Assembly: GCF_020616555.1 (NCBI RefSeq)
Contig: NZ_CP085173.1
Location: forward strand, 682,001 to 746,000
Length of the DNA: 64,000 bases
Origin: Streptomyces longhuiensis
Lineage (GTDB): Bacteria; Actinomycetota; Actinomycetes; Streptomycetales; Streptomycetaceae
Direction of reading: 5' to 3'
The notes under the pieces were generated by a model. That model had not been told where the DNA came from, did no database searches, and saw only the letters and a list, made by a program, of their open reading frames with translations. Shown in pieces: positions 40,691 to 49,607 of the stretch. How positions within the stretch are numbered: the stretch's first letter is position 1; each line of letters starts with the position of its first letter. The position numbers and the translations under genes were made by a program.

Positions 40691-42237
40691 GATGCGTCCG
40701 ATCGTCGGTCGGGCTCGGGTGGGGCAGCGGGGAATCGGGCGGTGCCGGTATCCGGGGACAAGTGGTTCTGGGGTGTGGCGGGTTCGCGTGCGGCGGGGCC
40801 GTTCGCCGCCTCGGTCATCGGGCGTGCGGGTTGTCGTTCGGGCACGGGAGTGCGCAGGCGTGACAGCACCAGGGCCACCGCGAGCAGGCCTGCACAGACA
40901 CACGAAGCGAGGGCGTACGCGGATCGGGGGCCGCTGCCTTCCGGCGGCGTCGTGGCGGAGCGCAGATAGACCGCGGAGACCGCGCTCAGGCAGACCGCCG
41001 CCGAGATGCGCTGCGCCATCTGCAGGATGCCGCCGGCCACCCCCGCCGCTTCGGCCGGAGCGTGGCGCAGGACCTGGGTCTGGTTCGGCGAGACCGTGAA
41101 CCCCGCGGCGGCGCCGGTCAGTAACTGCACCCCGGCGCAGGCCAAGGGGAGCGCTGCCGCAGGCACGCTGAGCGCGATGGCGCTCCCGGACAAGGCGGCG
41201 CCGATGCCCAGGCTGAGGCCCAGGGTCACCGTACGCGGGCCGATGCGGCGTACCACTCGCCACGCGAGCGCGGAGGCGACGCCCATCGCGAGCGCCGAGG
41301 GGAGGGTGACGGCCGCGGTGCACAGGGCGGACAGGCCGAGTCCTTCCTGGAGGAAGACGGTGAGCACCAGCGACGAGGCGAGTGAGGCGCCGAACTGGGC
41401 CATCGCGACCGCGGTGCCCAGCAGGTACGGTTTTGACGTCCTGAGGGCGGGGTGCAGCAGAGGCCGGCGTCCGCGTCGCACGCGCTGTCGCTGTTGCCCA
41501 ATCAGGGTGACCGCGAGAGCTGCCACCGCGGCCGCCCACAGGAGTGCCTCTCCCCCGCTGCCCGGTGTGCGGATGAACGGCACCATCAAGGTCAGCGTGC
41601 AGGCGCACGCCAGGGCGAGTCCGAGGATGTCGAGGCGAGGGTCGCGAGCGGTGCGCCGGGGTGGCGGCAGCCACCGCGCCGCCAGGGTCACCGTGAGGAT
41701 CGCGCACGGCGCGCTGAGCAAGAGGCAGCAGCGCCACCCCAGTTCGGGGCCGAGGGTCGCGACGAGCGCGCCGCCGAGTGGTGGGCCCAGGGCCGCGGCC
41801 ACGCCGGCCGTCACCGCGTACAGGCCCAGGGCGCGGCCCCGGTCCTGGCCGTGGAAGACGTCCTGAACGGTGCCGATCACCTGGGAGTTGACGAGCCCCG
41901 CCGCGGCTCCCTGCACCAGGCGGGCGGCGATCAGTGTGCCCGGCCCGCGGCCGGTCGCGGCCGCCGTCCCCGCGAGGAGGAAGGCGGCCACGCCCAGGAG
42001 GAAGAACCGCTTGCGCCCGTACGCGTCACCGAGGCTGCCGCCCGGAACGAGTGCCAGACCGAAGGCCAGCGAGTATCCGGCCACGATCCACTGCACGTCC
42101 CCGGCGCCGGCCCCGAGCGACTGCCGCATGCTCGGCACGGCGATGTTCAGGACTGCCTGGTCCAGCAGAGTCGTCGCGCCCGCGGCCAGGCAGACGAGCA
42201 GGGTGCGCCGGGCGGCGCGGTCTTCTCCCGGGAGCAT
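40687..42237 (-). CDS. MFS transporter, DHA2-type (14 TM)
   Basis: A 516-residue multidrug-type exporter of the major facilitator superfamily. Signatures are LLDQAVLNIAVPSMRQSLG, WIVAGYSLAFGLALVPGGSLGDAYGRKR (motif A) and RLVQGAAAGLVNSQVIG (motif B/C region), with about 14 hydrophobic segments. It lies between the TauD-like and SsuD genes with 0- to 4-bp junctions, so it is co-expressed with sulfonate metabolism. It may export a product or toxic intermediate (sulfite or aldehyde), but the substrate is not evident. Confidence 0.88.
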   Translation of the reverse strand: MLPGEDRAARRTLLVCLAAGATTLLDQAVLNIAVPSMRQSLGAGAGDVQWIVAGYSLAFGLALVPGGSLGDAYGRKRFFLLGVAAFLLAGTAAATGRGPGTLIAARLVQGAAAGLVNSQVIGTVQDVFHGQDRGRALGLYAVTAGVAAALGPPLGGALVATLGPELGWRCCLLLSAPCAILTVTLAARWLPPPRRTARDPRLDILGLALACACTLTLMVPFIRTPGSGGEALLWAAAVAALAVTLIGQQRQRVRRGRRPLLHPALRTSKPYLLGTAVAMAQFGASLASSLVLTVFLQEGLGLSALCTAAVTLPSALAMGVASALAWRVVRRIGPRTVTLGLSLGIGAALSGSAIALSVPAAALPLACAGVQLLTGAAAGFTVSPNQTQVLRHAPAEAAGVAGGILQMAQRISAAVCLSAVSAVYLRSATTPPEGSGPRSAYALASCVCAGLLAVALVLSRLRTPVPERQPARPMTEAANGPAAREPATPQNHLSPDTGTARFPAAPPEPDRRSDAS

Positions 42238-43062
42238 TCAGGAACGCGCCTCCGGCACGAGGCCCGCCTCCGGCTCCACGCCGATCACCTTGCGATAGAC
42301 GCGGGCCCCGTCGCCGTAGTCGTCGACGGCGTAGTGCCAGGTGGCGCGGTTGTCCCAGAGGACGAAGTCACCGGGCTGCCAGCCGAAGCGGATCGTGTAG
42401 TTCGGCGAAGAGGCGTGCCGCAGAAGGTGGTCGAGCAGGACCTTGCTCTCGGCGGGGGTCACGCCGGTGAGGCCGGTCGCCGAGGTGCTGATGAACAGGC
42501 CCTTGCGCCCGGTGGCTGGGTGCGTCAGGACGACGGGATGCTCGATCGCCGGTCCGCTCGCGGTCTTCCTACTGCCCTGCGCGTAGTTCTCCGCGTTGCC
42601 GTCGTACACCGCGCTCACAGACTCCAGGAGTTCCTTGAACGGCTCCGACAAGTCGTCGTACGCGGCCTGCAGATCGGCCCACAGCGTGTGGCCGCCCAGC
42701 TCGGGCACCACCTCGTACGTCAGCGACTCGATCGCGAAGACCGGGTCGCGCCACAGACCGCCGATGTGCCAGGTGCTGGCCTTGCCGGTCTGCCGCACGT
42801 TGTACGGGTAGACGAGCGGATTGGCCGGGTCCTTCGTGGCCGTCGGGTGGTCGAAGGGCGTGGCGAAAACCCGTACGGCGGCCACATGCTGATCAGGTGT
42901 CAGATGCTGGCCGCGGAACACCAGCACCTTGTGGTCCCTGAATGCCTGCCGCAGTGCGTCGGCGGTGGTGTCGTCGACGGGGGCGGTCAGGTCGATGCCC
43001 GTGATCTCCGCGCCGAAGCGCGGTCCTGTCCTGACGATGTCGAAAGGGGCGACGGTGGTCAT
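42238..43062 (-). CDS. TauD/TfdA-family protein with an altered iron-binding motif (HxG)
   Basis: A 274-residue protein clearly of the TauD/TfdA family of Fe(II)/2-oxoglutarate dioxygenases: GAEITGIDLTAP, HKVLVFRGQHLTPDQHVA, the distal His243 in RATWHYAVDDYG and the 2-oxoglutarate Arg257 in RVYRKVIG. The first metal motif, normally WHTD (His-X-Asp), reads W-H99-I-G101-GLW, so the carboxylate ligand is replaced by Gly. Hydroxylases need that carboxylate. Halogenases of the wider superfamily (SyrB2 with Ala, WelO5 with Gly) lose it to open a halide site. It may thus be a halogenase-like or other altered enzyme, or inactive. It sits first in the TauD-MFS-SsuD operon. Confidence 0.88.
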   Translation of the reverse strand: MTTVAPFDIVRTGPRFGAEITGIDLTAPVDDTTADALRQAFRDHKVLVFRGQHLTPDQHVAAVRVFATPFDHPTATKDPANPLVYPYNVRQTGKASTWHIGGLWRDPVFAIESLTYEVVPELGGHTLWADLQAAYDDLSEPFKELLESVSAVYDGNAENYAQGSRKTASGPAIEHPVVLTHPATGRKGLFISTSATGLTGVTPAESKVLLDHLLRHASSPNYTIRFGWQPGDFVLWDNRATWHYAVDDYGDGARVYRKVIGVEPEAGLVPEARS

Positions 43063-43084
43063 GTCTTCCTCTCCTCCTTGTGCG

Positions 43085-43117
43085 GTGCGGGTCGCGCGGG
43101 TCGTGCGGGTCGTGCGG
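43085..43117. repeat. Short 9-bp tandem repeat between two sulfonate operon segments
   Basis: CGGGTCGCG, CGGGTCGTG and CGGGTCGTG stand in tandem, followed by CGGGGG, in the 91-bp gap between SsuB and the TauD-like gene. It could be slippage-prone spacer DNA. Confidence 0.7.
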
Positions 43118-43153
43118 GGGTGAGAAGTGCCCGGCTGTTTTCGCCGGGGCCGG

Positions 43154-43915
43154 TCAACGGGTCGCCTCCACGCCGAGGCGTGCGAGCAGGCGATCCCGCA
43201 AAGCGGCGTATTGGGGTGTGCCGTGGCGACGTGGCGACGGGAGTTCCACCGGGATGTCGACCGCGATCCGGCCCTCTTCGAGGACGGCCACCCGGTCGGC
43301 CAGGGCGATGGCCTCGTCGACGTCGTGGGTCACCAGCAGCACGGCGGGCCGGTGCCGCTCGCACAGCTGCCGCAACAGCGTGTGCATCCGGATGCGGGTG
43401 AGGGCGTCGAGGGCACCGAACGGTTCGTCCGCGAGCAGGAGTTGGGGTTCGCGGACGAGGGACCGGGCGAGGGACACGCGTTGCTGTTCGCCGCCGGACA
43501 GCTCTACGGGCCAGGCCAGCTCCCGGCCCTCGAGGCCGACCTCGGCGAGGGCGGTGCGCCCCCTGTCCTCGGCGTCCGGGCCGGACAGGCCGAGGACGAC
43601 GTTGTCGAGGAGCCGCTTCCACGGCAGCAGCCGTGCGTCCTGGAAGACCACCGACACGTCGTCAGGGGCGGTCAGCTCGCCGCTGCCCGTCACGTCGTGG
43701 TCGAGGCGGGCGAGCGCCCGCAGCAGCGTGCTCTTGCCCGATCCACTGTGCCCGAGCAGCGCCACGAACTCCCCTGGCGCGATGGCGAGTTCGAGGTCGT
43801 CGAGCACGCGGCGCCCACCAAGGGTGCGCACCAGATGGTCGATGCGGACCGTCGTGCGGTCCTCGGTCGCGGTCGGGCCGCCGGTGACGGTCAGCCCGCC
43901 AGTGTCCGCCGCCAT
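43154..43915 (-). CDS. ssuB: Sulfonate ABC transporter ATPase (SsuB-like)
   Basis: A 253-residue ATPase with Walker A LLGHSGSGKSTLLR, FQDARLLPWK (Q loop typical of Ssu/Tau/nitrate importers), signature LSGGEQQR, Walker B LLLADEPFGALD and switch His VTHDVDEA. Its start lies 25 bp inside the permease gene. It drives import with the SsuC permease and SsuA receptor encoded upstream. Confidence 0.92.
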   Translation of the reverse strand: MAADTGGLTVTGGPTATEDRTTVRIDHLVRTLGGRRVLDDLELAIAPGEFVALLGHSGSGKSTLLRALARLDHDVTGSGELTAPDDVSVVFQDARLLPWKRLLDNVVLGLSGPDAEDRGRTALAEVGLEGRELAWPVELSGGEQQRVSLARSLVREPQLLLADEPFGALDALTRIRMHTLLRQLCERHRPAVLLVTHDVDEAIALADRVAVLEEGRIAVDIPVELPSPRRHGTPQYAALRDRLLARLGVEATR

Positions 43916-44757
43916 GACAGGGTCCTCCTCTCCACGAGCCGCACTAGGGCGTCGGAGACGAGCCCGAGGAGTCCGTAGACGACGAGGCCGACGATGATGA
44001 CGTCGGTCTGTCCGTAGGTCCGCGCGAGCTCCATCATGTAGCCGATGCCGCTGGTGGCGTTGACCTGCTCGACGACGACCAGCGCCAGCCAGGCGGCGGT
44101 CACCCCGAACCGCAGTCCCAGCAGGAATCCGGGCAGGGCCCCCGGCAGGACGACATGGCGGACGAACTTGACCCTGCTGAGGCGCACCGTCTCCGCGAGT
44201 TCGGCGTAGCGGTTGTCGATGGTGCGCAGTCCGTTGTGGGTGTGGATGTAGATCGGGACGAAGACGCCGAGCGCGATCGTGATGACCTTCATCGTCTCGC
44301 CGATGCCGAACCAGAGGACGAGAAGAGGGATCAGTGCGAGCGAGGGGATCGCCCGCTTGATCTGCACCGGTCCGTCGACGAGCCCTTCACCGAGCCGGCT
44401 CAGGCCGGAGACGAGCGCGAGCAGCAGACCCGCGCCTGTCCCGAAGACCAGGCCGAGCAGGGCGCGTTGGGCGGAGGTCGCGAAGTTGGACTGCAGTCTG
44501 CCGTCGGCGATGAGATCGCCCGCGGTAGCGGCGATGGTCCAGGGGGCAGGCAGACTGCGCGCGTCGATGAGCCCCACGCCGGAGCCGGCCGCCCACACCG
44601 CCAGGAGCAGCAGGGGTCCCAGCGCCCAGCCGTACGGGATGGGCCTGCCCGGCCCGAGCTTCTTGCGCACTCGTACGCGGGTACGCGGAACCGGGCCCGC
44701 GGCTGCGTTCGTCGCGGTCGCGGCCGCCACCCTTTCGTCGAAAGCCGTGCTGCTCAT
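43891..44757 (-). CDS. ssuC: Sulfonate ABC transporter permease (SsuC-like)
   Basis: A 288-residue permease with six membrane segments and the BPD signature RLSRVKFVRHVVLPGALPGFLLGLR near residues 195-215, typical of the nitrate/sulfonate/taurine group. The N-terminus is long and basic (RVRVRKKLGPGRP). The start at ATG 44757 overlaps the receptor stop by 4 bp. The end overlaps the ATPase start by 25 bp. Confidence 0.92.
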   Translation of the reverse strand: MSSTAFDERVAAATATNAAAGPVPRTRVRVRKKLGPGRPIPYGWALGPLLLLAVWAAGSGVGLIDARSLPAPWTIAATAGDLIADGRLQSNFATSAQRALLGLVFGTGAGLLLALVSGLSRLGEGLVDGPVQIKRAIPSLALIPLLVLWFGIGETMKVITIALGVFVPIYIHTHNGLRTIDNRYAELAETVRLSRVKFVRHVVLPGALPGFLLGLRFGVTAAWLALVVVEQVNATSGIGYMMELARTYGQTDVIIVGLVVYGLLGLVSDALVRLVERRTLSWRRTLAG

Positions 44758-45830
44758 GGCGTCTTCCCTTCACCGGCTGTCGCGTCGGCCGCGACGCGTT
44801 CATATCGGCGGTCGAAGAGGATCCCCGCGTCGAAGTCCTTGCGTTTCTGCTCTTTGGCCAACAGGTCGACGGTCTGCTGCTGGCGCTCGATGGCGCCCGT
44901 CCAGTCCGCCGGGAAGTCCGGGTGACCGGACCTTTTGACGAGGTACTCGCCGTCCGCGCGGCTCAGGCCCTGGTCCTTGACGTAATAGCCGTCGATCCAT
45001 TCCTTCGGGTGTTCGTCGATCCAGACCTGCGCTCGCGCCCAGAACTTGATGAGCTCTCGCACGGCGGCGGACTTCTGCGCGTTGCTCACGGAATCGGTGA
45101 GCGCCCACAAGTGCCCCGGGTCGTCGCGGAGACCGTGCCGGATGGTCGTTCCGCCGTCCCTGCCGTATTTCGTCAGATAGCGCTTGATGTTGACGTCGGC
45201 GATGGGCGCGGCGTCCACCTGACGGTTCCCCAGGGCCGTGGGATAGACGTCACCGGTGCTGGCCAGTTCGACGAGTTCGACGTCCTGCTGGGTGAGATGG
45301 GCCTTCTTCAGGATCCGCAGCACGAGCGCCCCCTGCGCCTGCCCGGGGCTGTAGGCGATCTTCTTCCCCCGCAGGTCCGCGAGGGACTTGATGTGTGCGC
45401 CCGGCGCGATCCCCAGCTCGTAGATCGGGTTCGCGATCGGGTCCTTGCGGAACTTCGCCGCCACGAGCTTGGTGTCCAGGCCCGTCCAGTGGGCGTTGAT
45501 CGACGGAATCTCCGCGGCCGAGCAGATGTCGAGCGCCTTGGCCCGAAACGCTTCGGAGCACTGCGGACCGCCGCTGATATTGGCCCACTTCACTTTGAAA
45601 GGCAGTTTGTCCATCTGCCCCGACAGTTCGAGTGCGACCTTGAAGTCGGGCGCACCCACGGTGATCGAGGTGTCCGCGGACACCTTTGCCGGGATCTTCT
45701 TCGCCGCGACATTCTCACTGGCCACCGTGGACTGTGCGGTGTTTGCGCACGAGGTCAGCAAGAGGGACGCAGCGACGGCGGCCATCGAGCCGACGCGCAG
45801 GGATATGGGCATGACGGTACGTGGAATCAT
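44754..45830 (-). CDS. ssuA: Sulfonate ABC transporter substrate-binding lipoprotein (SsuA-like)
   Basis: A 358-residue exported receptor with a signal segment SLRVGSMAAVAASLLLTSCA whose lipobox LLTSC marks a lipoprotein. The mature domain has TVGAPDF and GGPQCSEAFRAKALDICSAAEIP, and YSPGQAQGALVLRILKKA, as in the SsuA/TauA group. ATG 45830 was chosen because GAAGG precedes it by 5-6 bp; a GTG nine codons earlier is possible. The gene follows a leader peptide at 45960-46034, probably in the same transcript. Confidence 0.88.
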   Translation of the reverse strand: MIPRTVMPISLRVGSMAAVAASLLLTSCANTAQSTVASENVAAKKIPAKVSADTSITVGAPDFKVALELSGQMDKLPFKVKWANISGGPQCSEAFRAKALDICSAAEIPSINAHWTGLDTKLVAAKFRKDPIANPIYELGIAPGAHIKSLADLRGKKIAYSPGQAQGALVLRILKKAHLTQQDVELVELASTGDVYPTALGNRQVDAAPIADVNIKRYLTKYGRDGGTTIRHGLRDDPGHLWALTDSVSNAQKSAAVRELIKFWARAQVWIDEHPKEWIDGYYVKDQGLSRADGEYLVKRSGHPDFPADWTGAIERQQQTVDLLAKEQKRKDFDAGILFDRRYERVAADATAGEGKTP

Positions 45831-45959
45831 TCGTGCCTTCACGGGACGAAGGGGCACGCCTCTGCGCAGGGTGAAAGAGGAGGCGCGAAAAGAGAATCAA
45901 GGCGAAGAGAAACGGCGCGGCAGGACTCGGCGAGACCCGGCTCGGCGCAGAGAGGAGTG

Positions 45960-46034
45960 TCAGCTACACGCCGCGGTGGCGACGCGCATCAGATCGATGG
46001 CCCGTCGCTTCCGGAGTCGCTGGCTGATCCACAT
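45960..46034 (-). CDS. Short cysteine-containing leader peptide of the sulfonate operon
   Basis: A 24-codon ORF reading MWISQRLRKRR, AIDLMRVATAACS. The R-R-x-(V/A/I)-D-L-x-R ... A-C-x pattern matches the small leader peptides that precede sulfur-assimilation operons in streptomycetes. The single Cys next to the stop suggests that ribosome stalling at a Cys codon senses cysteine supply. The start codon lies at or very near the predicted transcription start, so translation would be leaderless. The ssuA start is about 130 bp downstream. Confidence 0.75.
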   Translation of the reverse strand: MWISQRLRKRRAIDLMRVATAACS

Positions 46035-46041
46035 GACCACG

Positions 46042-46070
46042 AAGCTATCCACGCTCCAAATGCCGGTCAA
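46042..46070 (-). promoter_or_regulatory. Promoter of the sulfonate operon leader
   Basis: On the minus strand, TTGACC (46070-46065), a 17-bp spacer and TAGCTT (46047-46042) form a good sigma-70-type promoter. The expected start point is about 7 bp further, which is the A of the leader-peptide ATG at 46034. Confidence 0.65.
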
Positions 46071-46090
46071 GAGAGGTCAGTTGACCGGCA
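46061..46090. promoter_or_regulatory. Inverted repeat overlapping the -35 element (candidate operator)
   Basis: TGCCGGTCAA and TTGACCGGCA form perfect 10-bp arms with a 10-bp spacer. One arm contains the -35 hexamer of the leader promoter, and the other lies upstream of it. A dimeric regulator of sulfur metabolism could bind here; which one is unknown. Confidence 0.65.
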
Positions 46091-46400
46091 TCATGCTGCA
46101 ACGCCCCCTTCATGGGCCTGCCACGCACGCGTTACGTCGCCTGTCACACGTCCCGTCACATCCACCACTGCGCCCCTCGTTCCCCTTGCTCACGACGGCA
46201 CGTCCGGGCGAACGAGACTGCACAACCGTCGCCGACCGCTCGCGGGGAGAGAACCCCCTCGCGGTCGCTCAGGCCGTCGCGGACGCGACGGCGATGGGCA
46301 TCGGGGTCGGCGCCGGCTGTCCTCAGATGCGGATGCAGCCGGCGACGGCACACGCGGGTCTCCGAGAACCGTCAGGACCGCTCAGCTCTGTCCATGACTC
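46091..46400. other. Intergenic stretch, nothing recognised
   Basis: 310 bp between the sulfonate promoter and the FtsX-type permease end. No family-like frame, RNA gene or strong terminator was recognised. Confidence 0.45.
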
Positions 46401-48749
46401 CTATTCGGTACGCAGAGCCGTGGCGGTCCGGGCCCTGGCGGCCCAGCCGGCGGGAAGGAATGCACCCAGGGTGGCGATGAGCAGGCCGCCGAGTGCGAGC
46501 GGGAGCACTTCGGCTGCGTCGTAGACGGCGATGACGGAGTCGGGGAGACGGAGCCCCACGCTGTCGCCCATCGCGGGCAAGACCCAGCCATGCAGAGCTA
46601 CGCCGAGCGGCACGCCCAGAGCGCCGGCGACCAGTCCGGTCACGACCACCGAGGTGATGACCATCGCGACGGTCTGCCGGGGGGTCATGCCGAGTGCCTT
46701 GTGCACACCGATCTCCCGGACGCGTTCGCGGGTGTCGAGGAGCACGCCGTTGAGCACACCGAGCGCGGCGACGGCGACGAGCATCAGTGTGAGGGTCGCG
46801 GACAGCGCGTTGAGCGTGACGACCATGTCGCTTCCGGTGCCGAGCCCGCCGGCCTGAGCCGTGACCCCCAGCGGTGCCAGGTCCTTGTTCAGCATGTCGA
46901 CGTACCTGGTCACGTCGGTGCCCGGCGCGACCGCGACGTGATGGCTCGTCTCCGTCGGGTCGGGATGCGCGGCCGTGAGGGTGGCGACGTCGGTGAAGAC
47001 CTGCATGCCGTCGTTGCGGGGGTCGAGTACCTCGCCGACGATCCGGATCGTGACCGGCTGGGCCAGCCCGTTCAGGGTGATGGTGTCGCCGATGTGGGTA
47101 CCGGTGGCGGCCAGGAAGGGGGTGGGGACCACGGCCTCACCGGGCCTGTCGATCCAGCGGCCCGAGACCATGGTGTAGCCGCCCCAGGAAGCGTCGCCGG
47201 TGAAGGCGATCACATCGGTGGTGCCGTTCAGACCCGACACGGTCGCCCGTACCGTCGTGGCGCGGTAGTACTTCCCGGTTCCGGCGGCAGCCCGGACCGC
47301 CGCGGCGACTGCGGCCGGATCGGCCTTGGGCTGCTTCTCGGGGCCGGGGCCCTGAGGTCCGAAGTCCGGCATGGGCGCGGGCACGACGACGTCGGCGGCG
47401 TCGTGGGCCTTGGCTTTCATCACCTGGCCGAGCGAGGCGCCCATCCCCACGGTGAACGTGACGGCGATGGTGCCGAACAGGATCGCCGTGCCCATGGCCA
47501 GCGCGCGGGCGGGCCGCGCGAAGGGCCGGGCCAGGCCCAGGGCGACCGGCTGCGGCAACGGCAGCCGTCCGGCCAGGCGGGCCACCCACCGGCCGCCCCC
47601 CGCCGAAGCGGCGCGCCCGACGGCGAGCGCATCGACCGTACGCATCCGGCCGGCGCGCCAGGCACCCGCCCACGCGGTCGCCGCCACCAGGCCGAGCACC
47701 CCGGCGATCACCGCGACGTCGACCCAGGGAGCGGGGGCCAGGGACGAGGTGCCGTAGACCTCTTCGGTCTCGGCCATCACGGGGACGGCGAGCAGGTGGC
47801 CGGCGAGGACTCCGAGGGCCGTGCCGGCGGCGGCCGGGATCAGCGCCTGACCGACGTAGGCGCGCACAGCCTGGGCCGGGGTGAAGCCGACGGCTTTGAG
47901 GATGCCGATGCGGCGCGTTCCCGCGCCGACGGCCGAGGCCACGACGTTGCCGACGATGAGCACCGACATGACCAGGCCCAGGGCGCCGAACGCGATGAGG
48001 AAGGGGACATAGAGGGCGGTGTCTCGCTCAGCGGTCTTCTTGACGGTGAGCCAGGACTGGTCACCGACGACCACTCGAGGGGGCAGGGATTGTGTAACGG
48101 CCTTGCGGGCCACGGTGATCTGCCCGGCGGTGCCCGCGGTGGTGAAGCGGTAGAGCATCTGATAGCCGCCGCGGCCGGGCGCCGTGAGCGCCGGCATCTG
48201 GGACGGAACCACCCAGGCGTCGGCGGTCTGCGTGACCGAGCGGGCTACACCGACCACCGTCAGTGTGGGACCGTCAGGCAGACCGGGGAAGTCGATCCGC
48301 TTGCCCAAGGTCGGGATGAGTGCGGAGTCGGCGGACAGCGCGATCTCGCCGGAACGGGTGGGCCACCGCCCGTTGAGCAGCTTCACCTCGTCCACGTCCC
48401 GGCCGGGATCGCCCCGACCTACCACGGTCATCGGCCACCCGGGGCCCGCCTCGTCCCCTCGCGGGGTGACCGTTGCCGTGCGAAACGGCCCGGCCGCGCC
48501 CCTGACCCCCTCGGTGTCCCTGGACCTCGACAACAGCCCGGCACTGACCCTGCCCGCGTCGAACTGCACGGACAGGTGGGAGCCGTGCTGCCTGGCGAAG
48601 GCGTCGTCGAAGGGCGCGCCGGAAACCACGAGCAGTGATCCGCCGAGGACGGAGGCGGCCACCGCCATCATCGTGGCGAGCCCGATCACCAGCGTCTGCA
48701 CCCGGCGTCGTCCCACCCCCGAGCGCACCACCTTGCCGAGCGCGCTCAT
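46401..48749 (-). CDS. FtsX-type ABC transporter permease (two FtsX domains)
   Basis: A 782-residue permease of the MacB/FtsX/LolC class. The N-terminal helix (VQTLVIGLATMMAVAASVLGG) precedes a large extracytoplasmic domain, then three helices around residues 255-400 with the FtsX core AGTRRIGILKAVGFTPAQAVRAYVGQ. A second helix, a second external domain and the repeated core RERVREIGVHKALGMTPRQTVAMV follow at the C-terminus. Such systems export lipids or antimicrobials, or transmit mechanical force. It starts inside the ATPase stop (ATGA). It is divergent from a two-component pair, a layout common for antibiotic-resistance exporters. Confidence 0.9.
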   Translation of the reverse strand: MSALGKVVRSGVGRRRVQTLVIGLATMMAVAASVLGGSLLVVSGAPFDDAFARQHGSHLSVQFDAGRVSAGLLSRSRDTEGVRGAAGPFRTATVTPRGDEAGPGWPMTVVGRGDPGRDVDEVKLLNGRWPTRSGEIALSADSALIPTLGKRIDFPGLPDGPTLTVVGVARSVTQTADAWVVPSQMPALTAPGRGGYQMLYRFTTAGTAGQITVARKAVTQSLPPRVVVGDQSWLTVKKTAERDTALYVPFLIAFGALGLVMSVLIVGNVVASAVGAGTRRIGILKAVGFTPAQAVRAYVGQALIPAAAGTALGVLAGHLLAVPVMAETEEVYGTSSLAPAPWVDVAVIAGVLGLVAATAWAGAWRAGRMRTVDALAVGRAASAGGGRWVARLAGRLPLPQPVALGLARPFARPARALAMGTAILFGTIAVTFTVGMGASLGQVMKAKAHDAADVVVPAPMPDFGPQGPGPEKQPKADPAAVAAAVRAAAGTGKYYRATTVRATVSGLNGTTDVIAFTGDASWGGYTMVSGRWIDRPGEAVVPTPFLAATGTHIGDTITLNGLAQPVTIRIVGEVLDPRNDGMQVFTDVATLTAAHPDPTETSHHVAVAPGTDVTRYVDMLNKDLAPLGVTAQAGGLGTGSDMVVTLNALSATLTLMLVAVAALGVLNGVLLDTRERVREIGVHKALGMTPRQTVAMVITSVVVTGLVAGALGVPLGVALHGWVLPAMGDSVGLRLPDSVIAVYDAAEVLPLALGGLLIATLGAFLPAGWAARARTATALRTE

Positions 48750-49453
48750 CGGACGGCCTCCGGGGCGACGGCCGGCGACGGGGCGTCTTCCGTGATCCGG
48801 CCATCGGCGATCCGGACCGTACGGTTCGTGCAGGACCGGGCCAAAGCCAGGTCGTGGGTGACAACGACGATGGTCTGGCCCTCCGCGTTGAGGTCGCTGA
48901 GCAGCTTGCTGACGTCCTGTCCGGCGGCCGTGTCCAGGGCCCCGGTCGGCTCGTCGGCCAGGAGCAGCGCCGGCCGGTTCATCAACGCCCGGGCCACCGC
49001 GACGCGCTGCCGCTCTCCGCCGGACAGCCGCCCCGGGTAGGCGCGGGCGTGCCGGTCGATGCCCAGCAGTTCGAGGAGTTCCGCTGCCCGGCGATCGGCC
49101 ACGCCACGTGCCGTACGCGCGAGGCGCGCGGGCAGGACGACATTGTCGGTGACGGTCAGATCGTCGAGCAGGTTGAAGAACTGGAAGACCATGCCGATCT
49201 TCGACCGCCGGTAGAGCGCCGATCCGGCTTCGCCCAGCCCGTCCACCCGCACCCCGTCCACGGTGACGGTCCCCGTATCGGGCCGGTCCAGGCCCGCGAT
49301 CAGATTGAGCAGCGTGGACTTGCCGCTGCCGGACGGGCCGACGATCGCGACGGCCTCGCCGCGCCGCACAGTCAGTGACACCTCGTGCAGAGCGGGCGGG
49401 CCGTCGTCGTATCGACGGCACACCTCGCGCAGTTCGATCACCGGCATGGTCAT
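48746..49453 (-). CDS. ABC transporter ATPase (MacB/LolD type)
   Basis: A 235-residue ATPase with Walker A GPSGSGKSTLLN, FQFFNLLDDLTVTDNV, signature LSGGERQR, Walker B LLLADEPTGALD and VTHDLAL, all standard for the MacB/LolD group that partners FtsX-like permeases. ATG 49453 has an alternative ATG two codons later. It is first gene of the pair, with its promoter in the 154-bp gap facing the histidine kinase gene. Confidence 0.92.
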   Translation of the reverse strand: MTMPVIELREVCRRYDDGPPALHEVSLTVRRGEAVAIVGPSGSGKSTLLNLIAGLDRPDTGTVTVDGVRVDGLGEAGSALYRRSKIGMVFQFFNLLDDLTVTDNVVLPARLARTARGVADRRAAELLELLGIDRHARAYPGRLSGGERQRVAVARALMNRPALLLADEPTGALDTAAGQDVSKLLSDLNAEGQTIVVVTHDLALARSCTNRTVRIADGRITEDAPSPAVAPEAVR

Positions 49454-49607
49454 GAAAGGCTCCTTGGATACAGGCAGTTGGCTGCGTGAACGCTAGGAGC
49501 GGACCCGGCCCGCACGCGTCGCCCGCCCGAACCCATTGCGGTACCGCGCTGGGATGAGTCCCGAGAACGTCATCCCTGCGATGTAGGCGAGTGATGTATC
49601 CGGTGCG

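Noticed and set aside
39593..41737. A 714-residue frame extending the SsuD gene upstream.
   Set aside because: The extra residues are a shadow of the MFS gene; SsuD begins with MSPQFLWYIPN at 40690.
46401..49421. A single 1006-residue frame running through both ABC genes.
   Set aside because: Its first ~220 residues are an Arg-rich shadow of the ATPase gene, which has all ATPase motifs in another frame. The permease really starts at 48749.
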